This document shows positions 15,693-23,842 of a stretch of 64,000 nucleotides of DNA, one piece after another. The notes beneath the pieces are model-generated. The model saw only the letters and a list, made by a program, of their open reading frames with translations. It was not told where the DNA came from and searched no databases. The stretch is taken from assembly GCA_021738725.1 (NCBI GenBank), contig JAIPBE010000001.1:186001-250000 (forward strand), read 5' to 3'. Both the position numbers and the translations under genes were made by a program. The stretch's first letter is position 1. Each line of letters opens with the position of its first letter. The stretch is from Saprospiraceae bacterium. Lineage in GTDB: Bacteria; Bacteroidota; Bacteroidia; Chitinophagales; Saprospiraceae.

Positions 15693-17447
15693 TCAGATCC
15701 CTTTTTGAAAAACACGTGCTGTAGTACCTGGCGGCCCATTTTGTGGCTCCAATAGATACCGGATAAGGGAGTATACGCCTTCGTGATGCCAATGGATAGA
15801 ATCCTGGACGGGTGGTGTCAAACCGGGCGCAAAGTCAAGGATGGACAAAAGTGAATCCACTCGATTCCCTTTGGAGATCACATGCAGGGGAACGGCATAA
15901 TCGTTGATCTGGTCCCAGATCTGGTGCTCCATGGCCGGTGGCTGGTGATCGCCAATCAGAATGAAGAGGTCGTCTTTATTGGCCTTATGGGTAATGAATT
16001 GTTCCAGGAAATCCCATTCATATTCAACGCATGCGAGGTACCGGTCCATGATGTCTGCCTCCATTGCGGAATCTGGATAAGGGTTTGTTTTGATGTCATT
16101 CAGAGCGCGAAAATCGGACCGCACGAGGGGTGGGGGATACCAGGGCGTATGGCTGTCCAGGGTGATGAAGAAAACCATCTGCGGCGTATCCGCCCCTCGA
16201 ATACGACTGTCCCAAACATATTCTAATGCAAATTGGTCTGGTATGCCACCCATGGAATTGAAAGGAAAGCCGGTATAAGGGATATCCGGAAAAAGTACCC
16301 AATCATCGAATTCATGAAAAGTGGCGACAGCTTCATAGGGAATCATGGCGTCGATCTTTTCATCCGTGCGCATCGTATTGATCCGATGGGTGGTGTATCC
16401 GTGCGCATTGAGATATCGGACCAGATGTGGATAGGTGAATGACAGGTCAAATAGCTGATTATAGGTGATCTGATCGGCAATGTGAATACCCATGAGGGCG
16501 GATGAAAAAGAAAGCCAGGAGCGGCCTCCTTTGATGGGGGCCAGGGAATAGGTGGAACGTCCGGTCCACCCCTGCTCCTTCATCCGTTCTTCTCGAATGG
16601 TCATTCTTTCCTGAAAGGGCTCACGGATATATTCGGAAAGAAAGGGCACCGCGCCATATGACTCAATGAAAATGAGGTAAATATTGGGTCGATGCACCAA
16701 ACTGTCTCGAGACCAGCTGGCGTAGACGTCTGACCGGGCAAGAATATGATCAAATGGGTCCAATTTATCCAACGCCAGAGCGTCCAGAATACGAGGAGTC
16801 AGCCATTGACTGTTCAATCGGAGGTCGTGAATGTCGGCATGATGATATCGAAGCTGGCTGACCAGGATATAGAACAGGATTCCACATGTCCATATTTGCC
16901 CTGAACGTTGAGATAGCGCCAGCTCACCACTTGCCAAAGCCATGCGGAATGCCTTCATACACATCCAGAAAAGAATGCCCAGGATGATGACAGTGCAGAT
17001 TAGAACCAGGGGAAAAGAAATGCCATTTCCGGCGAGAAAGACAGGCAAAACCTCCTGGACCAGGCTCCATTCATTTTGTATGTAAGGGGGCTCGCCATAA
17101 ATGCCCATCATGATAGCGTAGTAACATTGAAAGCTAAAAATCAATATGTACGTTGCTGTCGAACTCCAAACGACGATGGCTTTGTGGCGCAGATATCGCT
17201 GAATAAAAGCGGCCAAGGAGAAAAGAATACTCCACTCAGCCAGGAGACGAAATGGATTGTAGTTGTGATTGAGGAATAGGGCACTGAGTCGGCCCTCCAC
17301 ATCCAGATTGAGGATGCCACCAATGGGTGTCCATCCGGCAACTGCCTGGTAGGCAATGGTGATCGGAACAAACAGGATAATGTTGCTGGCTAACATCCAA
17401 ACCAGCCACTTCAATGTGACCCAATCGCGTACCTCCCGTCCTTCCAT
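15693..17447 (-). CDS. LtaS-like sulfatase-fold membrane phosphotransferase
   Basis: About 584 residues with five N-terminal membrane segments (roughly residues 10-240) and a C-terminal periplasmic sulfatase-fold domain. Catalytic features of the alkaline phosphatase/LtaS superfamily are visible: YLIFIESYG (metal Glu), GGRSWLSFSSALMG (Ser in the nucleophile position), LDSHTPWYPP (His) and LFILIGDHQPP (Asp-His). LtaS-like enzymes move phosphoglycerol or phosphoethanolamine from lipids to surface glycans or lipids. The ATG at 17447 begins just before the first membrane segment; an ATG at 17531 is an alternative. Proximity to the CDP-alcohol transferase and GT4 suggests a role in a modified surface lipid or glycan. 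Confidence 0.83.
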   Translation of the reverse strand: MEGREVRDWVTLKWLVWMLASNIILFVPITIAYQAVAGWTPIGGILNLDVEGRLSALFLNHNYNPFRLLAEWSILFSLAAFIQRYLRHKAIVVWSSTATYILIFSFQCYYAIMMGIYGEPPYIQNEWSLVQEVLPVFLAGNGISFPLVLICTVIILGILFWMCMKAFRMALASGELALSQRSGQIWTCGILFYILVSQLRYHHADIHDLRLNSQWLTPRILDALALDKLDPFDHILARSDVYASWSRDSLVHRPNIYLIFIESYGAVPFLSEYIREPFQERMTIREERMKEQGWTGRSTYSLAPIKGGRSWLSFSSALMGIHIADQITYNQLFDLSFTYPHLVRYLNAHGYTTHRINTMRTDEKIDAMIPYEAVATFHEFDDWVLFPDIPYTGFPFNSMGGIPDQFALEYVWDSRIRGADTPQMVFFITLDSHTPWYPPPLVRSDFRALNDIKTNPYPDSAMEADIMDRYLACVEYEWDFLEQFITHKANKDDLFILIGDHQPPAMEHQIWDQINDYAVPLHVISKGNRVDSLLSILDFAPGLTPPVQDSIHWHHEGVYSLIRYLLEPQNGPPGTTARVFQKGI

Positions 17448-17541
17448 CGAGCCAAGATACTGCACCCTGAGTTGTTGCAAAAGCCGCTGGTCACGTACCT
17501 TTGGTAAAGAAGGGTGCGAAAGGCAGGGCATCCCAATCACG

Positions 17542-18360
17542 ATGAAATTATCACTGAACCATATCCATTGGTTGCGCCTGGCTACGGGATCACTGTTTCT
17601 GGGTAAACTCATGCAATCCATGTGGGCGACCAATCCAGTGATCGAATTCCTGGGCTATGAATCCTGGATGGCACCTGTTGTCACATGGTGGATGCCATGG
17701 GAGCAATATGCGACGCAGATCTACCCCGGACTGTCCGAAGGGGCTGCCTGGTTGTGGACCGTGGTCTTTGCGATTGCGGTCGTAGGAGTCATCCTTCCCG
17801 GTCGTCAATCTAATTGGTTGATTTATCCGGGGATCATTCTGTTGCTTTTAGATGCGATCATGTCGACTGCGGGAGAATATTACTGGGTTGGAAGTATCCT
17901 GGATAAAATATTGATGTGGTTGACGCCAATTTGTTATCTGTCAGCGATATATGCGGAGGATGAGAAGAAATGGTTGAGGCTGGCGCGATATGGAGTCTCC
18001 ATCGTATTTCTGGTGCACGGCCTCTATGCGCTTGAGGTCATGCCGCGGCCAGGATATTGGACTGAAATGGTGAGTACCGCAATAGGTGTGACCAATCAGG
18101 CCGCGACGTGGATGTTGTGGGTCATCGGCGTACTGGATATCCTGGCAGCCCTGTTCTTTCTGGTGATACGGCCCGTCCCGGCCCTTGTCTGGTATTACTT
18201 GATCGGATGGGGACTGTTGACGGCATTAGGTCGACTCATCGGATTCGTCCATGTAGGTACCTGGTATGATCTGCTGATCAACTGGTCTTACGAAACATTG
18301 ATTCGGCTGCCTCATGGACTGGTCCCCTTGGCCATGTTCGTCCAGATCAAGAGGGATTAA
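17542..18360 (+). CDS. Polytopic membrane protein of unknown function
   Basis: 272-residue integral membrane protein with about seven or eight hydrophobic helices, rich in Trp and aliphatic residues. I recognise no catalytic motif; a loose resemblance to DoxX-like four-helix repeats is possible because both halves contain a loop ending MxRPGYW or WMPWEQY before helices. The ATG at 17542 is used because the longer frame would overlap the LtaS-like gene. It is divergent from that gene and its TAA overlaps the stop of pfkA. Association with the accessory cluster is only positional. Confidence 0.7.
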   Translation: MKLSLNHIHWLRLATGSLFLGKLMQSMWATNPVIEFLGYESWMAPVVTWWMPWEQYATQIYPGLSEGAAWLWTVVFAIAVVGVILPGRQSNWLIYPGIILLLLDAIMSTAGEYYWVGSILDKILMWLTPICYLSAIYAEDEKKWLRLARYGVSIVFLVHGLYALEVMPRPGYWTEMVSTAIGVTNQAATWMLWVIGVLDILAALFFLVIRPVPALVWYYLIGWGLLTALGRLIGFVHVGTWYDLLINWSYETLIRLPHGLVPLAMFVQIKRD

Positions 18361-19352
18361 AGCCCGAGAATCTCAGCCATACGCAGTAAGTCCGGATTAA
18401 ATACTTTGATTTGTTGGATCGAGTCATTAAAATCAGTGAATACGATATCTTCATTGACCTGACCCACCATGACATTTCGTTGTCCGGCCAAAAGCCCTTC
18501 CACCGCGCTGTATCCCAGTTGACTTGCCAGCACCCTGTCTTGTGCAGTAGGTGATCCACCTCGTTGCAGATGGCCGATAATGGCCACCTTGGTCTCGTAA
18601 TAATCAAACTCCTGATTGATGGCATCGGCGATTGCCTGTGCGCCACCCAATGGGTGGCCTTCCGCTACGATCACCAGGCTGAAAAGCTTCTTTCGTTTCG
18701 CACCGGCTTTCAGCTGCTGGATGACTTCCTGGATGGTCGTTTCACGTTCCGGAAGCATCACGAATCCGGCACCACTGCCAATGCCCGTATACAGAGCGAT
18801 ATAACCCGAATGCCGGCCCATCACCTCAATAAAGAACAACCGGTTGTGACTGTCAGCGGTATCTCTGATCCGATCAACGGCTTCGACAGCGGTATTTACA
18901 GCTGTATCAAATCCGATGGTGAAATCTGTGCCATACAGGTCATTATCTATTGTGCCGGGGATCCCGATGAAAGGGATGTCGTATTCTTGAGAAAAGATCT
19001 GGGCACCTGTGAAAGTGCCATTTCCACCGATCGCAATACACGCATCGATATCCTGAGCTACCAAACTTTCATAGGCCAATTTCCGGCCCTCGGGGGTTCG
19101 GAATTTTTCACTGCGGGCTGTTTTCAGAATGGTCCCACCTCGGTGGATGATGTTGGCGACATGACTGGTTTCAAGGCGCTCAATTTCTCCGTTGATCATG
19201 CCTTCATATCCGCGATAGATACCATAAATGTGTAGATCATTGTATGTAGCGGTTCGCACGACGGCACGAATGGCTGCATTCATACCGGGAGCATCTCCCC
19301 CAGAGGAGAAAACTGCAATTCGCTTGATGGGTTGTTCCATAAGGCCTGTCAT
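18357..19352 (-). CDS. pfkA: 6-phosphofructokinase with an unusual GGNG motif
   Basis: 331-residue group A phosphofructokinase, the committed glycolytic step that phosphorylates fructose-6-phosphate. N-terminal SSGGDAPGMNA, the catalytic PGTIDNDLYGTD, MGRHSGYIAL, VAEGHPLGG and HLQRGGSPTAQDR are all present. In the nucleotide site the usual GGDGS/T reads GGNGT: Asn111 replaces the Asp equivalent to E. coli Asp103, which helps bind Mg-ATP. The adjoining Gly fits an ATP- rather than PPi-dependent enzyme. A start at MEQPIKR (19340) is also possible. It lies 6 bases after the sugar kinase gene, apparently in the same operon. Confidence 0.93.
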   Translation of the reverse strand: MTGLMEQPIKRIAVFSSGGDAPGMNAAIRAVVRTATYNDLHIYGIYRGYEGMINGEIERLETSHVANIIHRGGTILKTARSEKFRTPEGRKLAYESLVAQDIDACIAIGGNGTFTGAQIFSQEYDIPFIGIPGTIDNDLYGTDFTIGFDTAVNTAVEAVDRIRDTADSHNRLFFIEVMGRHSGYIALYTGIGSGAGFVMLPERETTIQEVIQQLKAGAKRKKLFSLVIVAEGHPLGGAQAIADAINQEFDYYETKVAIIGHLQRGGSPTAQDRVLASQLGYSAVEGLLAGQRNVMVGQVNEDIVFTDFNDSIQQIKVFNPDLLRMAEILGL

Positions 19353-19358
19353 AAACGA

Positions 19359-20207
19359 TTAAGAAAAAGAATGTTGGCGATGGTAAGACACCAGAGGGGC
19401 AATCGGCTTGGGTATGATCACACCTTTCTGAAGATGAAATTCCGAGAGGACTTCTAGCAGCAAGTCCTTGAAGTAAAAGGCGATAGACCCAATGAAGTGG
19501 ATGGGCAGACGTTCATGGCCTTCATATTTGAGGACATGCCGACTGATGAATTCCCGAAAACTGGATTTGGCAAGTTCCTGGAGATATGTTGATCCCAGAT
19601 GTTCATGGATGAAGGTGGCCAGAGAGGCGAGATAGACATTGGGAGCAGGACCATAGATTTGATCGAGCACCATGCTCTTATCAGGAGCGATCTCTTTTCG
19701 AAAGGCAGCCATCAATTCATCCGGTAGTTCTCTGTAAAAAAAGGCGCGAATCAGATACTTACCCAAATGGGAACCACTGCCTTCATCTCCGACGATATAC
19801 CCCAGACTGGCGACATTGTCCAGGATGTCACCGCCATCGTAGAGGCATGAATTGGAGCCCGTACCCAGGATGCAGGCAATGCCTGGCGAATTACCACACG
19901 TTGCCCTGGCAGCGGCCAGGAGGTCGTGTTCCACATGGATGGTTGCTCGGGTAAAGACCCTTCGCAGACCGTCCGTCATGATATGCACTCGTTTTTCATC
20001 TGAACAACCTGCACCGTAATAATAGACAGCATTCACCCCGGTGACATCTGCTACCGGAACCAGGTCGCGGTTCAACACCTCTTCAATCTGGTCAGCAGAA
20101 TGGAGGAATGGATTCAGACCCATGGTTTGCAGGGAGAGCTCCTGTCCATCCCTGGAGGTGAAGATCCAGTCGGCCTTGGTAGAACCACTGTCGGTGATAA
20201 CGATCAT
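19359..20207 (-). CDS. BadF/BadG/BcrA/BcrD-type N-acetylglucosamine kinase-like ATPase
   Basis: 282-residue member of the ASKHA superfamily. It starts with the phosphate-1 motif ITDSGSTKADWIF, has the second phosphate loop CILGTGSNSCLYDG, the GDEGSGSHLGK connecting motif and a C-terminal FIGSIAFYFKDLL adenosine-site segment. Bacteroidota proteins of this length are usually N-acetylglucosamine kinases for cell-wall or chitin sugar recycling; the substrate is inferred from the family. It is 6 bases upstream of pfkA, so sugar phosphorylation and glycolysis may be coexpressed. Divergent from the hydroxyacyl-CoA dehydrogenase gene. Confidence 0.87.
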   Translation of the reverse strand: MIVITDSGSTKADWIFTSRDGQELSLQTMGLNPFLHSADQIEEVLNRDLVPVADVTGVNAVYYYGAGCSDEKRVHIMTDGLRRVFTRATIHVEHDLLAAARATCGNSPGIACILGTGSNSCLYDGGDILDNVASLGYIVGDEGSGSHLGKYLIRAFFYRELPDELMAAFRKEIAPDKSMVLDQIYGPAPNVYLASLATFIHEHLGSTYLQELAKSSFREFISRHVLKYEGHERLPIHFIGSIAFYFKDLLLEVLSEFHLQKGVIIPKPIAPLVSYHRQHSFS

Positions 20208-20331
20208 GAATGTCGGTTATGCTGCATGGAACAAATGTAGGGCTTGACCTGCAGAACAGTGAGTGCCCGACAGGTTTTCAATTGCGTAAGGTCGGCTGTC
20301 GGCAAACCTGAGGTGTAATGGCCTTATTCAA

Positions 20332-20339
20332 TACCTTTG
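20332..20339 (+). promoter_or_regulatory. -7 element for the hydroxyacyl-CoA dehydrogenase gene
   Basis: TACCTTTG matches the Bacteroidota -7 consensus TAnnTTTG and lies 19 bases before the ATG at 20359. The matching -33 element is weak (CCTG ending at 20310, 21-base spacing). Confidence 0.6.
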
Positions 20340-20358
20340 CCCCGAATAAACCACGAGA

Positions 20359-21249
20359 ATGAAGAAGATCGCAGTCATCGGAGCCGGGACAATGGGAAAT
20401 GGGATCGCACATGTTTTTGCGATGAAGGGGTATGCAGTCAATTTGATCGATGTTTCAGAATCTGCCCTGGACAAGGCTATAGCGACTATTTCGAAAAACC
20501 TCGATCGCATGATCGCCAAGGGAAAGTTGGAGGAATCGGGCCGGGCCGAAACGTTGGGACGAATCACCTCCATGACATCCATTGCCAGTGGTGTGACAGA
20601 CCGAGATCTGATCGTTGAAGCCGCCACGGAAAATCCGGACCTCAAACGCAAGATCTTTCAGGAGATGGATGCCCATGCACCGGCACATGCCATATTGGCG
20701 ACAAATACATCATCCATTTCTATCACCTGGATCGCCGCAGCTACAAACAGACCCGATCAGGTAATCGGGATGCATTTTATGAATCCTGTTCCGGTGATGA
20801 AATTGGTAGAGGTCATTCGTGGATATGCCACCTCTGATGATGTTTCTTCCCGAATCATGTCCCTATCCGAGGGATTAGGCAAAATACCTGTGGAAGTCAA
20901 TGACTACCCCGGGTTTGTGGCCAACCGGATCCTCATGCCCATGATCAACGAAGCCATCGAGACACTGTTCGAAGGGGTAGGAGGGGTAGATGAAATCGAT
21001 CAGGTAATGAAGTTGGGAATGGCCCATCCAATGGGCCCATTGCAGCTTGCGGATTTTATCGGATTGGATGTTTGCCTTTCTATAATGAAGGTTCTGCACG
21101 ATGGATTTGGCCGGCCGAAATATGCTCCGTGCCCCTTATTGGTCAATATGGTAGCTGCGGGTAAATTGGGAATCAAGTCAGGTGAAGGTTTTTATCGCTA
21201 TGATCCAGTTACTCGGGAGAAAGAAGTTGCCCCGTTCTTCAAGCGTTAG
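20359..21249 (+). CDS. 3-hydroxyacyl-CoA (3-hydroxybutyryl-CoA) dehydrogenase
   Basis: 296-residue single-function enzyme that oxidises (S)-3-hydroxyacyl-CoA to 3-ketoacyl-CoA with NAD, or the reverse. The N-terminal Rossmann motif is AVIGAGTMGNGIAH, followed by ATNTSSIS, the catalytic HFMNPVPVMKLVEV segment with its His-Glu pair and the NDYPGFVANRILMPMINEA signature that opens the helical domain. Length matches stand-alone HBD/PaaH-type enzymes rather than the fused FadB. It has its own promoter. The stop overlaps the stop of convergent hslR. Confidence 0.93.
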   Translation: MKKIAVIGAGTMGNGIAHVFAMKGYAVNLIDVSESALDKAIATISKNLDRMIAKGKLEESGRAETLGRITSMTSIASGVTDRDLIVEAATENPDLKRKIFQEMDAHAPAHAILATNTSSISITWIAAATNRPDQVIGMHFMNPVPVMKLVEVIRGYATSDDVSSRIMSLSEGLGKIPVEVNDYPGFVANRILMPMINEAIETLFEGVGGVDEIDQVMKLGMAHPMGPLQLADFIGLDVCLSIMKVLHDGFGRPKYAPCPLLVNMVAAGKLGIKSGEGFYRYDPVTREKEVAPFFKR

Positions 21250-21644
21250 TCCAGCCCTTCTTTCAATCGGTCGATATCCCGGCGATCTCTTTTTGTCGGG
21301 CGTCCCAGCCCTTTGTCTCTATGTTCACCCCGACCGGATCGAGCGAGATACCAGGATTCGAACTTGTGCAATTCCTCCTCTGGGGTGTGATCGATGACGC
21401 AGGTTTGAGCGATGGGGGCACCAACCCGTTTCTCAATGAGCTTGACTACTTCCAGGTCATAGAAGATCCCGTTCTTTTTAACGGTGATCCGATCCCCTGT
21501 GACCACAGTTTGGGAAGCCTTGACAGCCACATCGGCCACCACTACCTTGCCTTCCCGACAGGCATCTGTTGCCTGGGAGCGACTCTTGAAGAACCGCACA
21601 GCCCAGAGCCATTTGTCTATTCGTACTTTTTCCAGTGTTTCCAT
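21246..21644 (-). CDS. hslR: S4-domain RNA-binding protein, Hsp15 (HslR)-like
   Basis: 132-residue protein with an N-terminal S4 RNA-binding domain, VRIDKWLWAVRFFKSRSQAT, then EGKVVVADVAVKAS, and a basic C-terminal tail ending GLGRPTKRDRRDIDRL, the usual Hsp15 form. In E. coli Hsp15 binds free 50S subunits carrying nascent chains after heat shock. The ATG overlaps the stop of the upstream PPK2 gene by one base (TGATG), which implies coupled translation. Third gene of the DUF58-PPK2-hslR operon. Confidence 0.88.
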   Translation of the reverse strand: METLEKVRIDKWLWAVRFFKSRSQATDACREGKVVVADVAVKASQTVVTGDRITVKKNGIFYDLEVVKLIEKRVGAPIAQTCVIDHTPEEELHKFESWYLARSGRGEHRDKGLGRPTKRDRRDIDRLKEGLD

Positions 21645-22384
21645 CAGCTCGATAATCCGGGAAGTTGGGGGTTCAGGGCAATCAGGGTATCATATACTGT
21701 TTGGGCAACGACATAGTTGCGATACCACTCTTTGTTGGCTGGAACGACGTACCAGGGAATTGCACTCCGATTGAGGATGTCCTCATAGCAGGTCATATAC
21801 TGATCCCATCGCTCGTGTTCGTCCCAATCCGCAGGATTGTGTTTCCATTGTTTACGCGGGTTGTCGATCCGCTCCTGCAGTTTTTCCCGTTGTCGCTCCT
21901 GGTCCAGATGCAAATAGAACTTCAGGATGACTGTGCCATTGTCAAACTGAAGGAGGTCTTCAAATGCGTTGATGGCAGAAAGTCGTTTGTCGACCCTGTC
22001 CTCATCGATCCAACGATGGACCCGTTGGATAAGGATATCTTCATAATGTGACCGGTTGAAGATCTGGATCGCACCTCTGCGAGGAGCTTGTTGATGTACG
22101 CGCCACAAGAAATCATGTGCGAATTCTTCGCTGGTTGGTTTTTTAAAGCTGTAGACATGGACGCCGGCTGCACTTGATTCGCCAAATACCGTTCTGGCTG
22201 TCCCATCCTTTCCACACGCATCCATGCCTTGCAACACCACGAGGATGCTATGCTTGCTCTCTGCATACAGAGAGTGCTGGAGTTCCCCGATCTGCTTGAC
22301 GAGGTGTTTCGTCTTTTTTCGAATATCCTTCTTCGATACGGAATCCGGAGGATTGGGATTGAGCTCACCAATACGAATGGTCAT
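21644..22384 (-). CDS. Polyphosphate kinase 2 family protein
   Basis: 246-residue PPK2-family phosphotransferase that moves phosphate between polyphosphate and nucleotides. Walker A is GMDACGKDG near residue 54, the lid and acceptor region has RRGAIQIFNRSHYEDIL, and further down the WKHNPADWDEHERWDQY and VVPANKEWYRNY motifs fit the PPK2 family. Whether it prefers NDP or NMP substrates (class I, II or III) cannot be settled by eye. Three bases separate it from the stop of the DUF58 gene upstream. Confidence 0.92.
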   Translation of the reverse strand: MTIRIGELNPNPPDSVSKKDIRKKTKHLVKQIGELQHSLYAESKHSILVVLQGMDACGKDGTARTVFGESSAAGVHVYSFKKPTSEEFAHDFLWRVHQQAPRRGAIQIFNRSHYEDILIQRVHRWIDEDRVDKRLSAINAFEDLLQFDNGTVILKFYLHLDQERQREKLQERIDNPRKQWKHNPADWDEHERWDQYMTCYEDILNRSAIPWYVVPANKEWYRNYVVAQTVYDTLIALNPQLPGLSS

Positions 22385-22387
22385 AGC

Positions 22388-23320
22388 TTAGGCATACATT
22401 TTTGTGCGCTTCACAAGGTAGGGCAGAAGGATCTGACGATATCCCTGATGAATATCCGCTTCCACAAAATCAATCCGATATTGCAGACATCGTTCCCGGA
22501 GATGCTTGATATAACTGCTCATTTGGCGCTTGTACTCTTCTTTTACCTGGGAGGATTGGACCTTGATGCTGTCGCCTGTTTCAATATCGATGAATTCATA
22601 AGGCCGGTCCGGAAAGTCGAAGTCGACCTCCTTTGATTTGTCGACAGTATGGAAGAGGATGACCTCATGTTTGTTGTGTTTCAGATGCCGCAGTGCCTGA
22701 AAGAGTTCATGTTCATCCTCCATTCGTTCGAACATATCACTGAAGAGGATCACCAATGAACGGCGATGGATCTTTTCGGCCAGATAGTGGAGGGTTTCAG
22801 CGGCACTGGTGCCTCGATTGATCGGGTTCTCCTGGTATGCATTGTCCAAATGCGCCACCAGTTGCTTGTAATGCGAGGTGCTTGATTTTGCAGTGGTTTG
22901 TACCTTGATCTCATGATCGAACAAGGTCAATCCAAAGGCATCCCGCTGCTTGCGTAGCAGCAACATCAATGCTGAACTGGCCAGAGCAGAAAAGATGAAT
23001 TTATTTCCTGGATGGAGGGGGTCTGGTTCCTTCAGAAAGGGGAAGAACATGGAAGAAGAGCGATCCACTACGATTTGACATCGCAGGTTCGTTTCTTCCT
23101 CAAAGCGTTTGGTGTACAGCCGGTCGGTTCGGGCAAATACCTTCCAGTCAATGTTTCGTGTACTTTCCCCCGGATTGTATATCCGGTGTTCTGCAAATTC
23201 AACAGAAAATCCGTGGAAGGGGCTCTTATGGAGCCCGATGATAAATCCTTCGACAACCTGGTTGGCTAACAATTCCAGGTTCATGTGTTGTTGGATCCGA
23301 TCCCGCTCGAATATGGACAT
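22388..23320 (-). CDS. DUF58 domain protein with vWA-like fold
   Basis: 310-residue DUF58 protein. The family signature is clear: NPGESTRNIDWKVFARTDRLY, KRFEEETNLRCQIVVDRSSSM, where DRSSSM resembles a vWA metal-site motif, and later RSLVILFSDMFE. DUF58 proteins are commonly found next to MoxR-type AAA ATPases; none lies in this window. The function is unknown, possibly a chaperone-like or envelope assembly factor. First gene of an operon with PPK2 and hslR. Confidence 0.9.
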   Translation of the reverse strand: MSIFERDRIQQHMNLELLANQVVEGFIIGLHKSPFHGFSVEFAEHRIYNPGESTRNIDWKVFARTDRLYTKRFEEETNLRCQIVVDRSSSMFFPFLKEPDPLHPGNKFIFSALASSALMLLLRKQRDAFGLTLFDHEIKVQTTAKSSTSHYKQLVAHLDNAYQENPINRGTSAAETLHYLAEKIHRRSLVILFSDMFERMEDEHELFQALRHLKHNKHEVILFHTVDKSKEVDFDFPDRPYEFIDIETGDSIKVQSSQVKEEYKRQMSSYIKHLRERCLQYRIDFVEADIHQGYRQILLPYLVKRTKMYA

Positions 23321-23404
23321 AGTGGTTGGTGTCTTATCGTTCTAAACGGAAGAATAGGGAAAAAGATTGGAATCCCCCATCCACAATGCGAATGATTATA
23401 CCCG

Positions 23405-23441
23405 AAAATAAAAAACCCGACCATGATCCATGGCCGGGTTT
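23405..23441 (-). terminator. Rho-independent terminator after trxA
   Basis: On the minus strand a stem AAACCCG/CGGGTTT with inner CCATG/CATGG (23413-23425 and 23429-23441, one mismatch at 23420/23434, three-base loop) runs into TTTTTTATTTT. It is 20 bases past the trxA stop. Confidence 0.85.
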
Positions 23442-23461
23442 CCAATATCTTGACGAGGTGA

Positions 23462-23779
23462 TCAGGCGAGCTGCTCCTCGATCTTTGTGGTCAGATTCTG
23501 CTTGGTAGTGACACCGACGATCTTTTCGACAGGTTCTCCATTCTTGAAGATCAGGATCGTTGGAATACTGCGGATGCCATACTTCATGGACACTTCCGGA
23601 TTGTGGTCAACGTTCAGTTTGCCAACGGTGACCTTATCAGAATATTCAGTCGCCAATTCTTCGATGATCGGTCCGATCATTCGACATGGGCCGCACCATT
23701 CGGCCCAAAAATCAACTACAGATACCCCGCTGTCCAGGGCCTTTTCTTGAAAGTTTGTATCGGTGAATTCAAATGCCAT
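23462..23779 (-). CDS. trxA: Thioredoxin
   Basis: 105-residue thioredoxin, the general cytosolic disulfide reductant. The active site is WAEWCGPCRM with Cys29 and Cys32, the cis-Pro loop is SIPTILIF, and length and charge pattern match the classic TrxA. It is a single-gene transcript bounded by its own terminator and by a -7 element TAAATTTG on the minus strand at 23831-23824. With bacillithiol genes also in the window, it would be one of at least two thiol systems. Confidence 0.96.
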   Translation of the reverse strand: MAFEFTDTNFQEKALDSGVSVVDFWAEWCGPCRMIGPIIEELATEYSDKVTVGKLNVDHNPEVSMKYGIRSIPTILIFKNGEPVEKIVGVTTKQNLTTKIEEQLA

Positions 23780-23823
23780 TACTATAGATTTTGAAGCTGA
23801 ACAGATTTCGCGGGAAAGAGTTG

Positions 23824-23831
23824 CAAATTTA
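23824..23831 (-). promoter_or_regulatory. Probable -7 element for trxA
   Basis: TAAATTTG on the minus strand fits TAnnTTTG and lies 44 bases before the ATG. No clear -33 element at the expected spacing was found. Confidence 0.5.
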
Positions 23832-23842
23832 GACCAATGCGT

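Noticed and set aside
18564-19235. 223-residue plus-strand frame opposite pfkA
   Set aside because: Antisense to conserved glycolytic coding sequence with no recognisable product.
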